64,000 nt of DNA, taken from Hyalella azteca (lineage: Eukaryota; Arthropoda; Malacostraca; Amphipoda; Hyalellidae). The position numbers were made by a program, and so were the translations under genes. Below the pieces are notes generated by a model. It had not been told where the DNA came from, did no database searches, and worked only from the letters and a program-made list of their open reading frames with translations. Positions 55,357-64,000 of this stretch are shown here, piece after piece (within the stretch, counting starts at the first letter, position 1; the number at the start of each line of letters is the position of its first letter). Where the stretch lies: positions 62,001 through 126,000 of the forward strand of contig NW_025930368.1 of the NCBI RefSeq assembly GCF_000764305.2. Reading direction: 5' to 3'.

Positions 55357-55596
55357 TATTTCACTGATCTTGAAAATTATCTTCCATTCATAGAACTGGC
55401 TGCCTGCTGCATCGTTTGCCTACTTCTACCAGTCTCCAATGCATTCGTGGAGCGAATGTTTTCACAAGTCACCTATGTGAAAAAGGGAAAAACAAGCAAC
55501 GAAATAAAATTTCAACTAAGGTACTGGAGTCCGTTATTCGGACCAAAAGCTATCTGCTTAGCCGCAACAAGTGATCAACCCCGAAATGTTAGATAA
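55357..55596 (+). pseudogene. hAT transposase C-terminal fragment
   Basis: Reads YFTDLENYLPFIELAACC, then LLLPVSNAFVERMFSQVTYV, then KKGKTSNEIKFQLRYW. This matches the hAT dimerisation (hATC) domain: P-SNA-VER-FS followed by a basic K-K stretch. The DDE catalytic domain and zinc finger are absent. The foldback element abuts its 5' side. The frame remains open across about 80 codons. Confidence 0.75.
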
Positions 55597-56049
55597 ATGC
55601 AATATGCAAGCATGTACGTAAATAAGCAAAAGTAAGATGACCAGAGGTTCCTTGGCTTGCTTATGTTGAGCGAAGGGGGAGAAATGCGACACTGTGATAA
55701 AAAAAGGAAAAAGTGACAATGTAATCAAACACAGGAAAATAAAATAGTCAAAATTTTCCAAACAGAGGGAAAAAATATAAGTGTTCAATTTGGCTAATTA
55801 TCGTCAAGCTAGATATCGGCGAAGTAAATAAGATCTAGAACAGTGGTTCCCAAAGTGGGCGATATCGCCCCCTAGGGGCGGTGGAAAGATTTTGGGGGAG
55901 GAAGAAGAGGGCGTTTGGAGGGGCGGTAGGGGGCGATAAGGGGGCGGTAGTCTGAAGTCAATGTCAAAAGTTCCAACGTTTGTTTGACGATTTGTTCACT
56001 ACACGTGCAGCACATGGCTCCAAGCGATGGTTTTATTCGCCCAGATCTG

Positions 56050-56210
56050 TTTTTAGCGCATTTTCTCATACATGGAAAAAATGCACTATTGTGCTCGCCA
56101 TGTCCGTCTGTCTGTCTGGCCGTCAGTCTGTCCGTGACCTCAAGTTTTCGTCGACGAGAAAATGCGCATCTCTGTCACTCATCGCAGTGAGTACTAAGTT
56201 ATATTTTTTT
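56050..56210 (+). repeat. Short hairpin repeat (GCGCATTTTCTC family), copy 4
   Basis: Runs from TTTTTAGCGCATTTTCTC to AAGTTATATTTTTTT, with CCGTCTGTCTGT-type tract and GACGAGAAAATGCGC inner arm. Lies inside the inner hAT. Confidence 0.85.
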
Positions 56211-56689
56211 AACCTCTCCTGGTTTACGTCTCGGACGAATTACCGGCCGGACTCGCGGCCAATTTCCAAATTCAATGATCAAGGAATATCTCTCAAACTA
56301 ATGAACTTAACTCGATGAAACTTGGTACACGTATTCGTTCGGATCTAACGATAATGTTTTGCTCGTGAAAATTGTTTGAATTTTGCCATCGTTTATTTTT
56401 GCCATAGTTATATGGCAATACGGGCCGAAATTCAGTGATCAAGAATTTATTCCAAACTACTGAACAGATTCGAACGAAATTTTGAATTCAAAGTCCTAAC
56501 TACCGAACGGTAATGCTTAGCTCGTGAAAATTTTTTCGATTGCGCCTTCGTTCGCGAGTTTTTTTTTTCAATTCACCTTCATTCGTGATTTAAACAGCAA
56601 TTCGTCTTTAAATTCGCAGTAATCACGAAACTTTTTCTAAACTACTGAACAGATTTGAACGAAACTTAGTATTTAGACTGTTGCAAGGT

Positions 56690-58157
56690 ACTCAACTTAG
56701 ACTGTTGCAGCAAGGTACTCAACACATCGATTGATGTTATATCTTGCAAGAGGCTACGCTCGAAGGATACTAATGGCAACATCTTCAGACCTCTGCTGGT
56801 GACTGTAAAGGATTCTGCTCAGGTCTGGAGCGTGCTGAAAACAGCGAGAAAGCTTGGTGAATCCGCTGATTACAAGTCAGTTTTTGTAAAGAAAGATTCC
56901 ACCCCCTTAATTAGAGAGGGCGGCTTTTCGCAAGAAGTGGCAGGAGAGAATCAGGCGGAAAGGCAAGGAAAATCAGGTCAATCACTTCCAAGCTGCCAAG
57001 ACAACACCGGCTGCTCAAGGACAGTCAGAGGAGGAAGGAGGACAAGTAATTAGTAGGAATGATGTCCGTAGATTAAGGCCTGTAAATAATGTAGGGAGTA
57101 ACCGCATACATCAAAGTGAAAGTGCACAAAAAGTTTTAAAATGTTTTTACACGAATTCGGATTCCGTTTTGAACAAAAAAATTGAACTGTTAACTGTGAT
57201 CGCAAACGAGAGTATAGACATTATTTGTATTACAGAAACACTTCCTAAAAATCACGGGGGGAAAATTGTACCTGTTGAATTTCAGCTGCCAGGTTTTGAT
57301 TGTTTTCATAACTTAAATGAAGAGCAGTGCAGTAGAGGTGTAGCTCTGTGGGTTAGAACCTCTTATGGGGCCCAGCAAGTTAAGTTATCTGCAGAGCATC
57401 AATCAGCTAGAGAATCAGTGTGGTGTGAACTTNNNNNNNNNNNNNNNNNNNNNNNNNNNNNNNNNNNNNNNNNNNNNNNNNNNNNNNNNNNNNNNNNNNN
57501 NNNNNNNNNNNNNNNNNNNNNNNNNNNNNNNNNNNNNNNNNNNNNNNNNNNNNNNNNNNNNNNNNNNNNNNNNNNNNNNNNNNNNNNNNNNNNNNNNNNN
57601 NNNNNNNNNNNNNNNNNNNNNNNNNNNNNNNNNNNNNNNNNNNNNNNNNNNNNNNNNNNNNNNNNNNNNNNNNNNNNNNNNNNNNNNNNNNNNNNNNNNN
57701 NNNNNNNNNNNNNNNNNNNNNNNNNNNNNNNNNNNNNNNNNNNNNNNNNNNNNNNNNNNNNNNNNNNNNNNNNNNNNNNNNNNNNNNNNNNNNNNNNNNN
57801 NNNNNNNNNNNNNNNNNNNNNNNNNNNNNNNNNNNNNNNNNNNNNNNNNNNNNNNNNNNNNNNNNNNNNNNNNNNNNNNNNNNNNNNNNNNNNNNNNNNN
57901 NNNNNNNNNNNNNNNNNNNNNNNNNNNNNNNNAAGCTATGGAAAAATATATGTTCAGATTTGAAATGCCTAGCTCCTTATCGAACCCGGTGGAAGTCTAG
58001 TAGCTACTTCAAACTATCGCCAGTCATGAAAAGATCCGGTCAAATGACACGAGTTTAGATCTATGAACAAGGCACGAAAAGGAAAAGAATCGGCGACAGG
58101 CCACATCAGGCCTACATTTAGCGCCGACATCATTATGTTATGTTATGTTATGTTATT
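56690..58157 (+). mobile_element. LINE retrotransposon, copy 3, interrupted by gap
   Basis: 56740-56970 encodes an RRM-like ORF1 piece (NIFRPLLVTVKDSAQVWSVL, then FVKKDSTPLIRE). 57130-57432 encodes the start of an APE-type endonuclease domain (KIELLTVIANESIDIICITE then TLPKN). After the gap, 57933-58000 encodes the ORF C-terminus, then the 3' stem-loop and a (TTATG)n tail at about 58135-58156. A full element would need kilobases between the two sides, so the 500-N gap is either undersized or the element is internally deleted. ORF1 and the endonuclease frames are not joined by one open frame. Confidence 0.8.
57433..57932. other. Assembly gap of exactly 500 N
   Basis: A run of 500 N. The round number suggests a placeholder length. 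Both sides belong to one LINE on the same strand. Any open frame drawn through it is meaningless. Confidence 0.98.
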
Positions 58158-59442
58158 TGAATACCTAACCTCAGCAACGGTGATGTTTACAATTTTTCTT
58201 TTTGCCTTCGTTTGCGAGTTATACGGCTATACGTATAACTCGCACGTACGTATAACTTGGTTAAACCGGCCGGTAGAACAGCCGGTCGTTCCTACTTTAT
58301 CTGCATAACTCGCAAACGAAAGCAAATAGAAAAAATGTCACAAGCTAAACATCACCGTTGAGTGGTTATGTATTTATATACAAAGTTTCGTTGAAATCTG
58401 TTCTGTAGTTTAGAAGAAATTTCTTGATCGCCGGGAATTTAAGTGACAAATTACCCGGCGATACGGGCCGAATATATGGAAGTGTGAAATCAAGAATGAC
58501 GGTTAAATGAAAAAAAAAACTCGCAAACGAGGGTGAAATCGAAAATGTTTAATAGAGCTAAAAAAATAACAGCTTGGTAGTTAGCAATGGAATGGAGTGT
58601 TGGGAATGTAATTTTCGTTCAAATCTGTTCAATAGTTTGGAATAAATCATTTTATCAATGCGAATTTCTCCCTGTTTCGCAATATACGCGCAACTCACGA
58701 ATGAAGGAGAAATTTAAAAAAAAATACGAGCTAAACATCACCGTTAGGTTCTGATGAATAGGTGTTCCAAGTTTCATAGAGCTGCGTTCATTAGTTTGAG
58801 AGATATACTTGCTAATTGAATTTGAAGATTGGCCGTGAGACCAGCCACGACCGAGTCCGGCCGCAAATTTGCCCGCGACGTCCTTGGCTTCTAGTGCTGA
58901 AACAGTTCAAACAGCCGAAAAACATATTGGTTCACTAAATGGGGATCTATTTGTGAAATGCACATTTGTGTTTAATCTTTATCTATCAAAATTGCAGCGT
59001 ACTAAATTCCAAGAAAGTGGCGTATGTCTGTGGGGGGCGCTAGAAATTCACTAGGGAGACAAAGGGGGCGCCAGCGTGAAAAAGTTTGGGAACCACTGAT
59101 CTAGAACACGTACATAAGGTACTTTTTTTCTTTTTATAAGCAACATTTCTGACAAATAATTTCATTGAATTTGAAAGTAATAGTCTGTTTATGAACAATA
59201 AAATTTCTGGTGTTTTGAGCTACCGTAGGCAATCTGCTATTCTGTATTCTCGCCAAGAAAAAAACTGGAAACACTGGTGCCAGTGTCGCGGAAAGAACAT
59301 TCGGTCCGCTGCAGTGTTGCCAACTGCCAATTGGGTCATTTGGGTGGATAGCTAGACTGCTTGAGGTCAGCGTAGCCCAAGTCCACAGTGCGATTCATAT
59401 ACCTTACGGAGTCACGGTGTAACGCAGCCGGGCATCTTCACG

Positions 59443-59480
59443 GCTTGTGTCAGACTTTTGTGTCTCAGTCTGACACAAGC
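59443..59480. repeat. Perfect 14-bp stem hairpin
   Basis: GCTTGTGTCAGACT (59443-59456) pairs fully with AGTCTGACACAAGC (59467-59480) around a 10-nt loop. Function unknown. Confidence 0.8.
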
Positions 59481-59539
59481 GCCCACCACAACAGCGCAGT
59501 TCAGTCACAGGCCGGAGCGCATACAGATAGATGATACAG

Positions 59540-59637
59540 GCCGGAGCGCAGCAGGCCCTACCACAACAGCTACTCCTGACGTAACATCCTAACCTAACCT
59601 GCGCCGCCTGTTGCGGTAGGGCCTGTTGCGCTCCGGC
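59540..59637. repeat. Inverted repeat, 30-bp GC-rich arms
   Basis: Left arm GCCGGAGCGCAGCAGGCCCT... (59540-59569) pairs with the right arm ending ...AGGGCCTGTTGCGCTCCGGC (59608-59637) with a few mismatches. The phrase CAGGCCGGAGCGCA also occurs once more just upstream. Confidence 0.75.
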
Positions 59638-60029
59638 GCTGTGAAGCAGTGGCTGTGTTGTCTGTTGTGCAAAGCGGATTTTCTGTTGGCCAAAGTTACC
59701 CACAGCTCATTCCTCATTGGTCTGAGGCTATGTGTAGATATTGCATGCTGATGGTTGGTGTTAGGCCCAGCCTCCCAGGGCCTGTTTACGTTGTACGAGT
59801 CAATTTGGTTACCCACGGCTGCACTCCCTGTCCCCTGCCGGCTGCCAGTTTAGTTAGTTTGCGGTGCATGCCAAAGGGGCCAAGGCCAGCTTTGCCAAAC
59901 TGCACTGCACACTTAGTTCATACTATTCCTTTCCATACCATAGCCTCCATAGCCATAGACTCACATAGGTAAGAATGCTAGAGTGCATAATGGACTATGA
60001 AGTAAAGTGCTCAAAGCCATAGGGCATAG

Positions 60030-60210
60030 TGGCAAACCAGAGCTTTTTTAGAATCAGTTCATTTTTAATTTCCTTATTTACTCAAGATTTAAATCAATTT
60101 CTTAAGTATGATAATGCTGGTATCCAGGATACTTTACTGGTGTACTTATAGGACTCAAAAATGAAATTGAGGGAGAGTCTAAAAAACTCTCTGCTTTGCC
60201 ACTATGCTCA
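60030..60210 (+). repeat. Dispersed repeat, second copy
   Basis: Matches 21840-22015 in reverse orientation (shared TATAGGACTCAAAAATGAA, GAGGGAGAGTCTAAAAAACT). Confidence 0.7.
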
Positions 60211-60290
60211 AAGCCATAGCGCCAGATGCCCACAGCCGCCCACAAAATAAGCTTGCCAAAGGTAAACATGGTGATGGTGGCATATGCATA

Positions 60291-61206
60291 GGGTAAACGC
60301 GGTATATTCTGACATCGTAGGTAATTCCGTCACTTCTCTAGTTTTTCCTTTATATTAAGCTTTGTTTTAGTTCCATGCGTTCATTGATGGTTGAAATGGT
60401 GACGTCATACATTTGCGTGTCGAAATACTGCAAAAAAACTAGGTCTTGGCCATCTAGCGGGAAAATATTGAGATCCAAAGAGAGACAATGCATGCCACGT
60501 GGTGAGATCATCGAAAAATGTGTCAAATTTGACAGTTGACATGGCTCTACCAAATAGTGAATAACTGTTTTTATAGGAAGAATATTATGGTTTGAGACTT
60601 TTAAATACGTCTGTGAATATATTAGGAATCCTTTAAGTATACTTGTATTCGCTGATTTCAAGTCGTAAATAAATTAATAGATGATTAAGTTGAGATGTTG
60701 GATTTCGACATATGAAAACTAATTCCGACACAACTTGAATTGGACACACACAGATCGTTCAAAGCTTTGTACAAAAATTGAAATTTGCTTAATTAAAAGC
60801 CTAATAGCTGTTAATTAAAACGTAATTAAGTAGTGTTCAATATTCGTTAGTGTTCTAATTCAAAGCCGTGTTGTATCCCAATACAGCTCACACAGCAAAC
60901 GGAATTCGAACACGTGGATGTCGGCAATACGTATCAGTTAAATTTGAAGCGCTGACGCAATACGACTCACCACGTGTCGGATGTTGCCACACAAAGTGAC
61001 GGAATATAGGGATTTGGTAGGTTTCCATTCTAAAGGCTTTTTAATAAATATGGCAACATTTTGTGACGTTTCATCGTTGCTGACGTGTAGTGAAGTGTTT
61101 TGAGAGTCATGTGAAGGCAACAGAACTTATGTAACGCATACGTTTTTTTTATAGTTTTTCATTTCTCAATGTGTCCTTAAAGTGTCGGAATATACCGCAT
61201 TTACCC
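60291..61206. mobile_element. TIR element with TA target, non-autonomous
   Basis: Left end GGGTAAACGCGGTATATTCT; right end read inward GGGTAAATGCGGTATATTCC. TA flanks both sides (60289-60290, 61207-61208). 916 bp with no transposase recognised. TA duplication points to the Tc1/mariner/pogo group. Confidence 0.72.
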
Positions 61207-61598
61207 TACTACATCTGGCCAAACCTCCTCTGGCCTAACCTCTTCAGGCGGCACGGCAGCCTAACCTATAGGTACTAGCTGAAACCTGTCTCCACAACTC
61301 CACTAATACAAACTTGAGTCTGAGTGTACCTAAGCTCATTGGCTGCAAGAAGTTAGTCTAGTTAGAAAGGTGGTGGTCCAAGTGCACTGCAAATGCCAGT
61401 CAACAGTCATTGGCTGCAAGAAGGTTGTGAGTTGGGACAGCCTGAATAGGTTAGGCCCAAAGGAGAAGAGGTTAGGCTGGACCCCGCTGGAAGCCTGGAG
61501 TAGGTACAGCTGGATCATGGATGGGGAACTGCCTGCTTATAAGCAAGCATGCTTAAGCAACTGAAGACCTAATGGCCACAGTGCTATTATCTCTTGTA

Positions 61599-62586
61599 CC
61601 GTAAAATGGGGTAACTTAGACCACTTTTTTTTATAAATGATGCCATTTTTTTACTAGCTAAGTTAAACTTGAATTAAAACATGAAAAATACAGGTCTATA
61701 CTCTAGCTTTACTCACCATTAATTGCTGGCTCCTGCCTCTCATAGTCTTTATGTAATTTCAAAAAAAGTGATGGTCTTTGTTACCCCAGCTCTTGGGGTA
61801 ACTTAGACCAGGTGGTAAAATCAATTATATTTTTTGGTAAAATAACTCTAAATAACTCCAGGTTTGGGTGCATTGTAGTAGAACTCTTCTAGTTACATAT
61901 GCAAATGACAAACTTGAGGAAAGTATCATAGTTTGCAAATGGGGGGCGCCACCCCATAATGAGGGAAATGTGACTACCTAATGGCAGCCCGGGTAATATT
62001 GACTGGCTTGGAAATTAAGTTAAAATTACCATATATAAGACTCTGTAGAGTCTGAAACATAAAGAAAAAACATTAATAGGCTGTCAGACATAAAATATGT
62101 TATATATGGTAATTTTATATTAACTTCCAAGCCGGTCTATGTTACCCTGTCAGGGCTGACATTAGGTTGTCTAAGTTACCCCATTTGGGGGCAGCGCCCC
62201 CCATTTGCAAACTATGACACTTTCCTAAATATTGTCATTTGCATATGTAACTAGAAGAGTTCTACTACAATGCATCAAAACCTGGAGTTATTTACCCAAA
62301 AAATAGAAAAATTGGAGGGGGTACTCTGACAGGCTTTAAATAATAGCTTTTTTTGTGGGTCACATTTTTAATTTTTTAACCTATTAGATATGCAAACTTT
62401 TTAAATCTTTCTATTCTGTTATGTAGCCTCAGTATTAGGCCTTTAATGCCCATCAACAAAATTTTTCTATGTCAAATAGTTTTTGAGTCATGGGGGTTTT
62501 TGTTAAAAAAACGAAAAGTGGTCTAAACTCTAAGTTACCCCGCCGGTCTAAGTTACCCCGCCGGTCTAAGTTACCCCATTTTACGG
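61599..62586. mobile_element. Palindromic TIR element with TA target
   Basis: Perfect 24-bp inverted ends beginning CCGTAAAATGGGGTAACTTA, with TA at 61597-61598 and 62587-62588. The interior is itself a long inverted repeat (about 61840-62040 against 62100-62320; both hold GTTCTACTACAATGCA or its complement). The right end has three tandem copies of the GTCTAAGTTACCCCGCCG word. No protein encoded. Confidence 0.82.
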
Positions 62587-62589
62587 TAC

Positions 62590-64000
62590 TCTCGTGACTC
62601 ATCACTCGCTGACACTTGGTAGACGCAGTGTGTGTTGCACTGTTGCTTGACTGGATTACAGAGTTCAAGTGTAGTCTGCAGCTTCTAGTTCTGAGGCAGT
62701 GAGGCTGAGTAAAGACAGTTAATGCATGATGAAGCTAGGGCTAGGCATTGGCTTCAACCTTCAAGGCTTATTTAGGAGTAAAATTTGTGACCTTCAGCTG
62801 CGCCCCTGTTACTTTCACGCAGCTAACAGCAGACAAAAATTAGGCCTCATGGTTATTGGTTAGTAGAGCACTAGCGCTTGAATAATATTCTCAGCAGTCA
62901 GCAGCACTTCTACGTTCAGCCAGAGCCTGGAGATGTTAGACCAGATCAGTCTTTTTTCAGGTTCATCATCAATCATGTTTAGTTTTCTTACTTATTTTCA
63001 TGTTTTAGGCTTGTTCTGTATCTGGCTATTGAAAAGCTTTGTAATTTTTAGGCTTGAGAGCAGTGTTAATTATTATTGTTAATAGAGCATACTTTGCGCT
63101 TCTGAGAAAATAGTCTACCCATAGGTTTTTCTGTGAGTCAAGTTTCTTCTGCTTGGGTATTAGCCAAAAAGAATTGTTCTTCATGGAGCAGCTCATGGTG
63201 TGGTTCTGACAGTTCCTCATTTCTTGATTGAGTTGTCATCAACATTGAAGTCAACATCATAATCTTCATTGCTGCTTACTGTCTCACAGTATATCTGTTT
63301 CAACTGCTTTTTTTTCTCCCATTGTCAGTGTGTTGCTTGCCATTGCATAAACATGAAATGAGAGGGAGCAGAAACATTGAATACCTCCCACCTCCATAGC
63401 TTGTGGAACACTGCTATCACTCAGCCTATCAGGTCGGGAAAAGTCCTACTTTTTTCTGAAATATTGCGGCTCTAACATCATATAATTTCAGTAGGTATGA
63501 AATCTCACAGCTCTACTGTCATGTATTTTTGTTTGATTGAAAAAATAGTGGTTTGCACTTTGCAAACCTGTCATTTCATAAAATTTTCAACTTCTGCAAT
63601 ACACATTACTTTGGAGGTCCCTCCAAAATATCCTGCAGAACGTAATCATTGTAATAATAACAAGTCAACTTGAACGTTTCGTTGAAGATTGCACATAGTT
63701 GCAGTCATCAGAGCAGTCACACTGTATTAACACATGATCAGCTTACATTAAAGACAAATGTTATTGTTGCTGTAAGCCATTTGACTGTTTTAGCATAAAA
63801 TTAGATATTTGAGGTAACACATGCATAGACTTTTTAAATTAGTTTGAGGCTCGTAAATGGCATTTCATGGCTGACATTTAGAATTCATGGCTTGAAAAAA
63901 TAAAGTTACATCTAAAAGAAATGGAATCATGGCTGGCAGATCCATAAAACCATGGCTCAAAAAATTCAGTTGCGGCTTGCCAAGTAGATACATTCCATGC
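62590..64000. other. No gene recognised
   Basis: AT-rich with short open frames. The exception is a motif at 63676-63711 on the - strand: CTGATGA, then 24 nt, then CGAAACG. It matches both hammerhead core boxes, but a full fold was not established. Confidence 0.45.

Larger units (their letters stand above)
55841..59098. mobile_element. Inner hAT element nested in the outer hAT
   Basis: Inverted ends CAGTGGTTCCCAAA and TTTGGGAACCACTG, with an exact 8-bp duplication ATCTAGAA at 55833-55840 and 59099-59106. Both ends have GGGGGCG-rich subterminal DNA. The interior has repeated modules (AACTACTGAACAGATT... with CTCGCAAACGAAGG) in forward orientation on the left and reverse on the right. It carries a hairpin repeat and a LINE, and no transposase that I can see. 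Confidence 0.9.
54023..59276 (+). mobile_element. Outer hAT transposon (degenerate), host of nested insertions
   Basis: Ends: CAGCGTTGCCAG on the left; the right end read inward is CAGTGTTTCCAG. It is flanked by an exact 8-bp duplication GTGCCAGT (54015-54022 and 59277-59284), diagnostic of hAT. Its own sequence is only about 0.9 kb (54023-54245, 55357-55840 and 59107-59276) and includes a transposase C-terminal remnant. The rest is two insertions. Confidence 0.85.

Noticed and set aside
57169..58000. 264- and 211-aa frames
   Set aside because: Created by reading through 500 N. Only the flanking LINE pieces are real.
59404..59972. Overlapping 75-107-aa frames on both strands
   Set aside because: GC-richer repeat DNA with hairpins; no frame shows conserved motifs.

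Overview
The window is animal nuclear DNA: AT-rich, intron-bearing and packed with transposable elements. It is most likely from an arthropod. A crustacean is my guess, but nothing here proves it. Three protein-coding genes can be reconstructed exon by exon from splice sites and reading phase. (1) A secernin gene on the + strand (coding 7657-13692) has eight coding positions. One of them is served by two alternative 98-nt exons, and one intron has a GC donor. (2) A complete mitochondrial citrate synthase gene on the - strand (22653 to 16350, 8 exons, 471 aa) lies tail-to-tail with secernin. (3) An unrecognised secreted protein gene on the - strand (28913 to 26287, 3 coding exons, 309 aa) has a signal peptide, a long Ser/Pro/Arg/Thr-rich stretch and a compact 14-cysteine C-terminal domain.

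Layout. 1-4.2 kb: no gene seen. 4.2-5.1 kb: foldback element with 150-bp repeats. 5.1-7.65 kb: secernin 5' region with a LINE 3' end and a hairpin element. 7.66-13.7 kb: secernin. 13.7-16.3 kb: intergenic. 16.35-22.65 kb: citrate synthase, with repeats in its introns. 25.0 kb: piggyBac-like MITE. 25.8 kb: 30-bp minisatellite. 26.1-28.9 kb: Cys-rich secreted protein gene. 29-53 kb: mostly unannotated DNA with a CAGC-rich tract, an 81-bp minisatellite, LINE and ribozyme-like repeat remnants and short hairpin elements. 53.5 kb: tRNA-derived SINE. 54.0-59.3 kb: a nest of transposons. 60.3-62.6 kb: two further TIR elements flanked by TA. 62.6-64 kb: no gene seen.

The richest non-genic region is 54023-59276. 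An outer hAT element with an 8-bp target duplication contains a 1.1-kb foldback element and an inner hAT element with its own 8-bp duplication. The inner element carries a short hairpin repeat and a LINE that is interrupted by a 500-N assembly gap. The LINE family has three copies here. Its 3' end encodes a stem-loop supported by a compensatory base change, and the SINE at 53.5 kb shares that tail, suggesting the LINE mobilises it. Several sites also resemble the core of hammerhead ribozymes of the kind carried by Penelope-like retroelements.

The three genes do not form a pathway. The observations I would follow first are the mutually exclusive exon pair in secernin, the orphan Cys-rich protein with its repeated 3' end, and the LINE/SINE shared tail structure.
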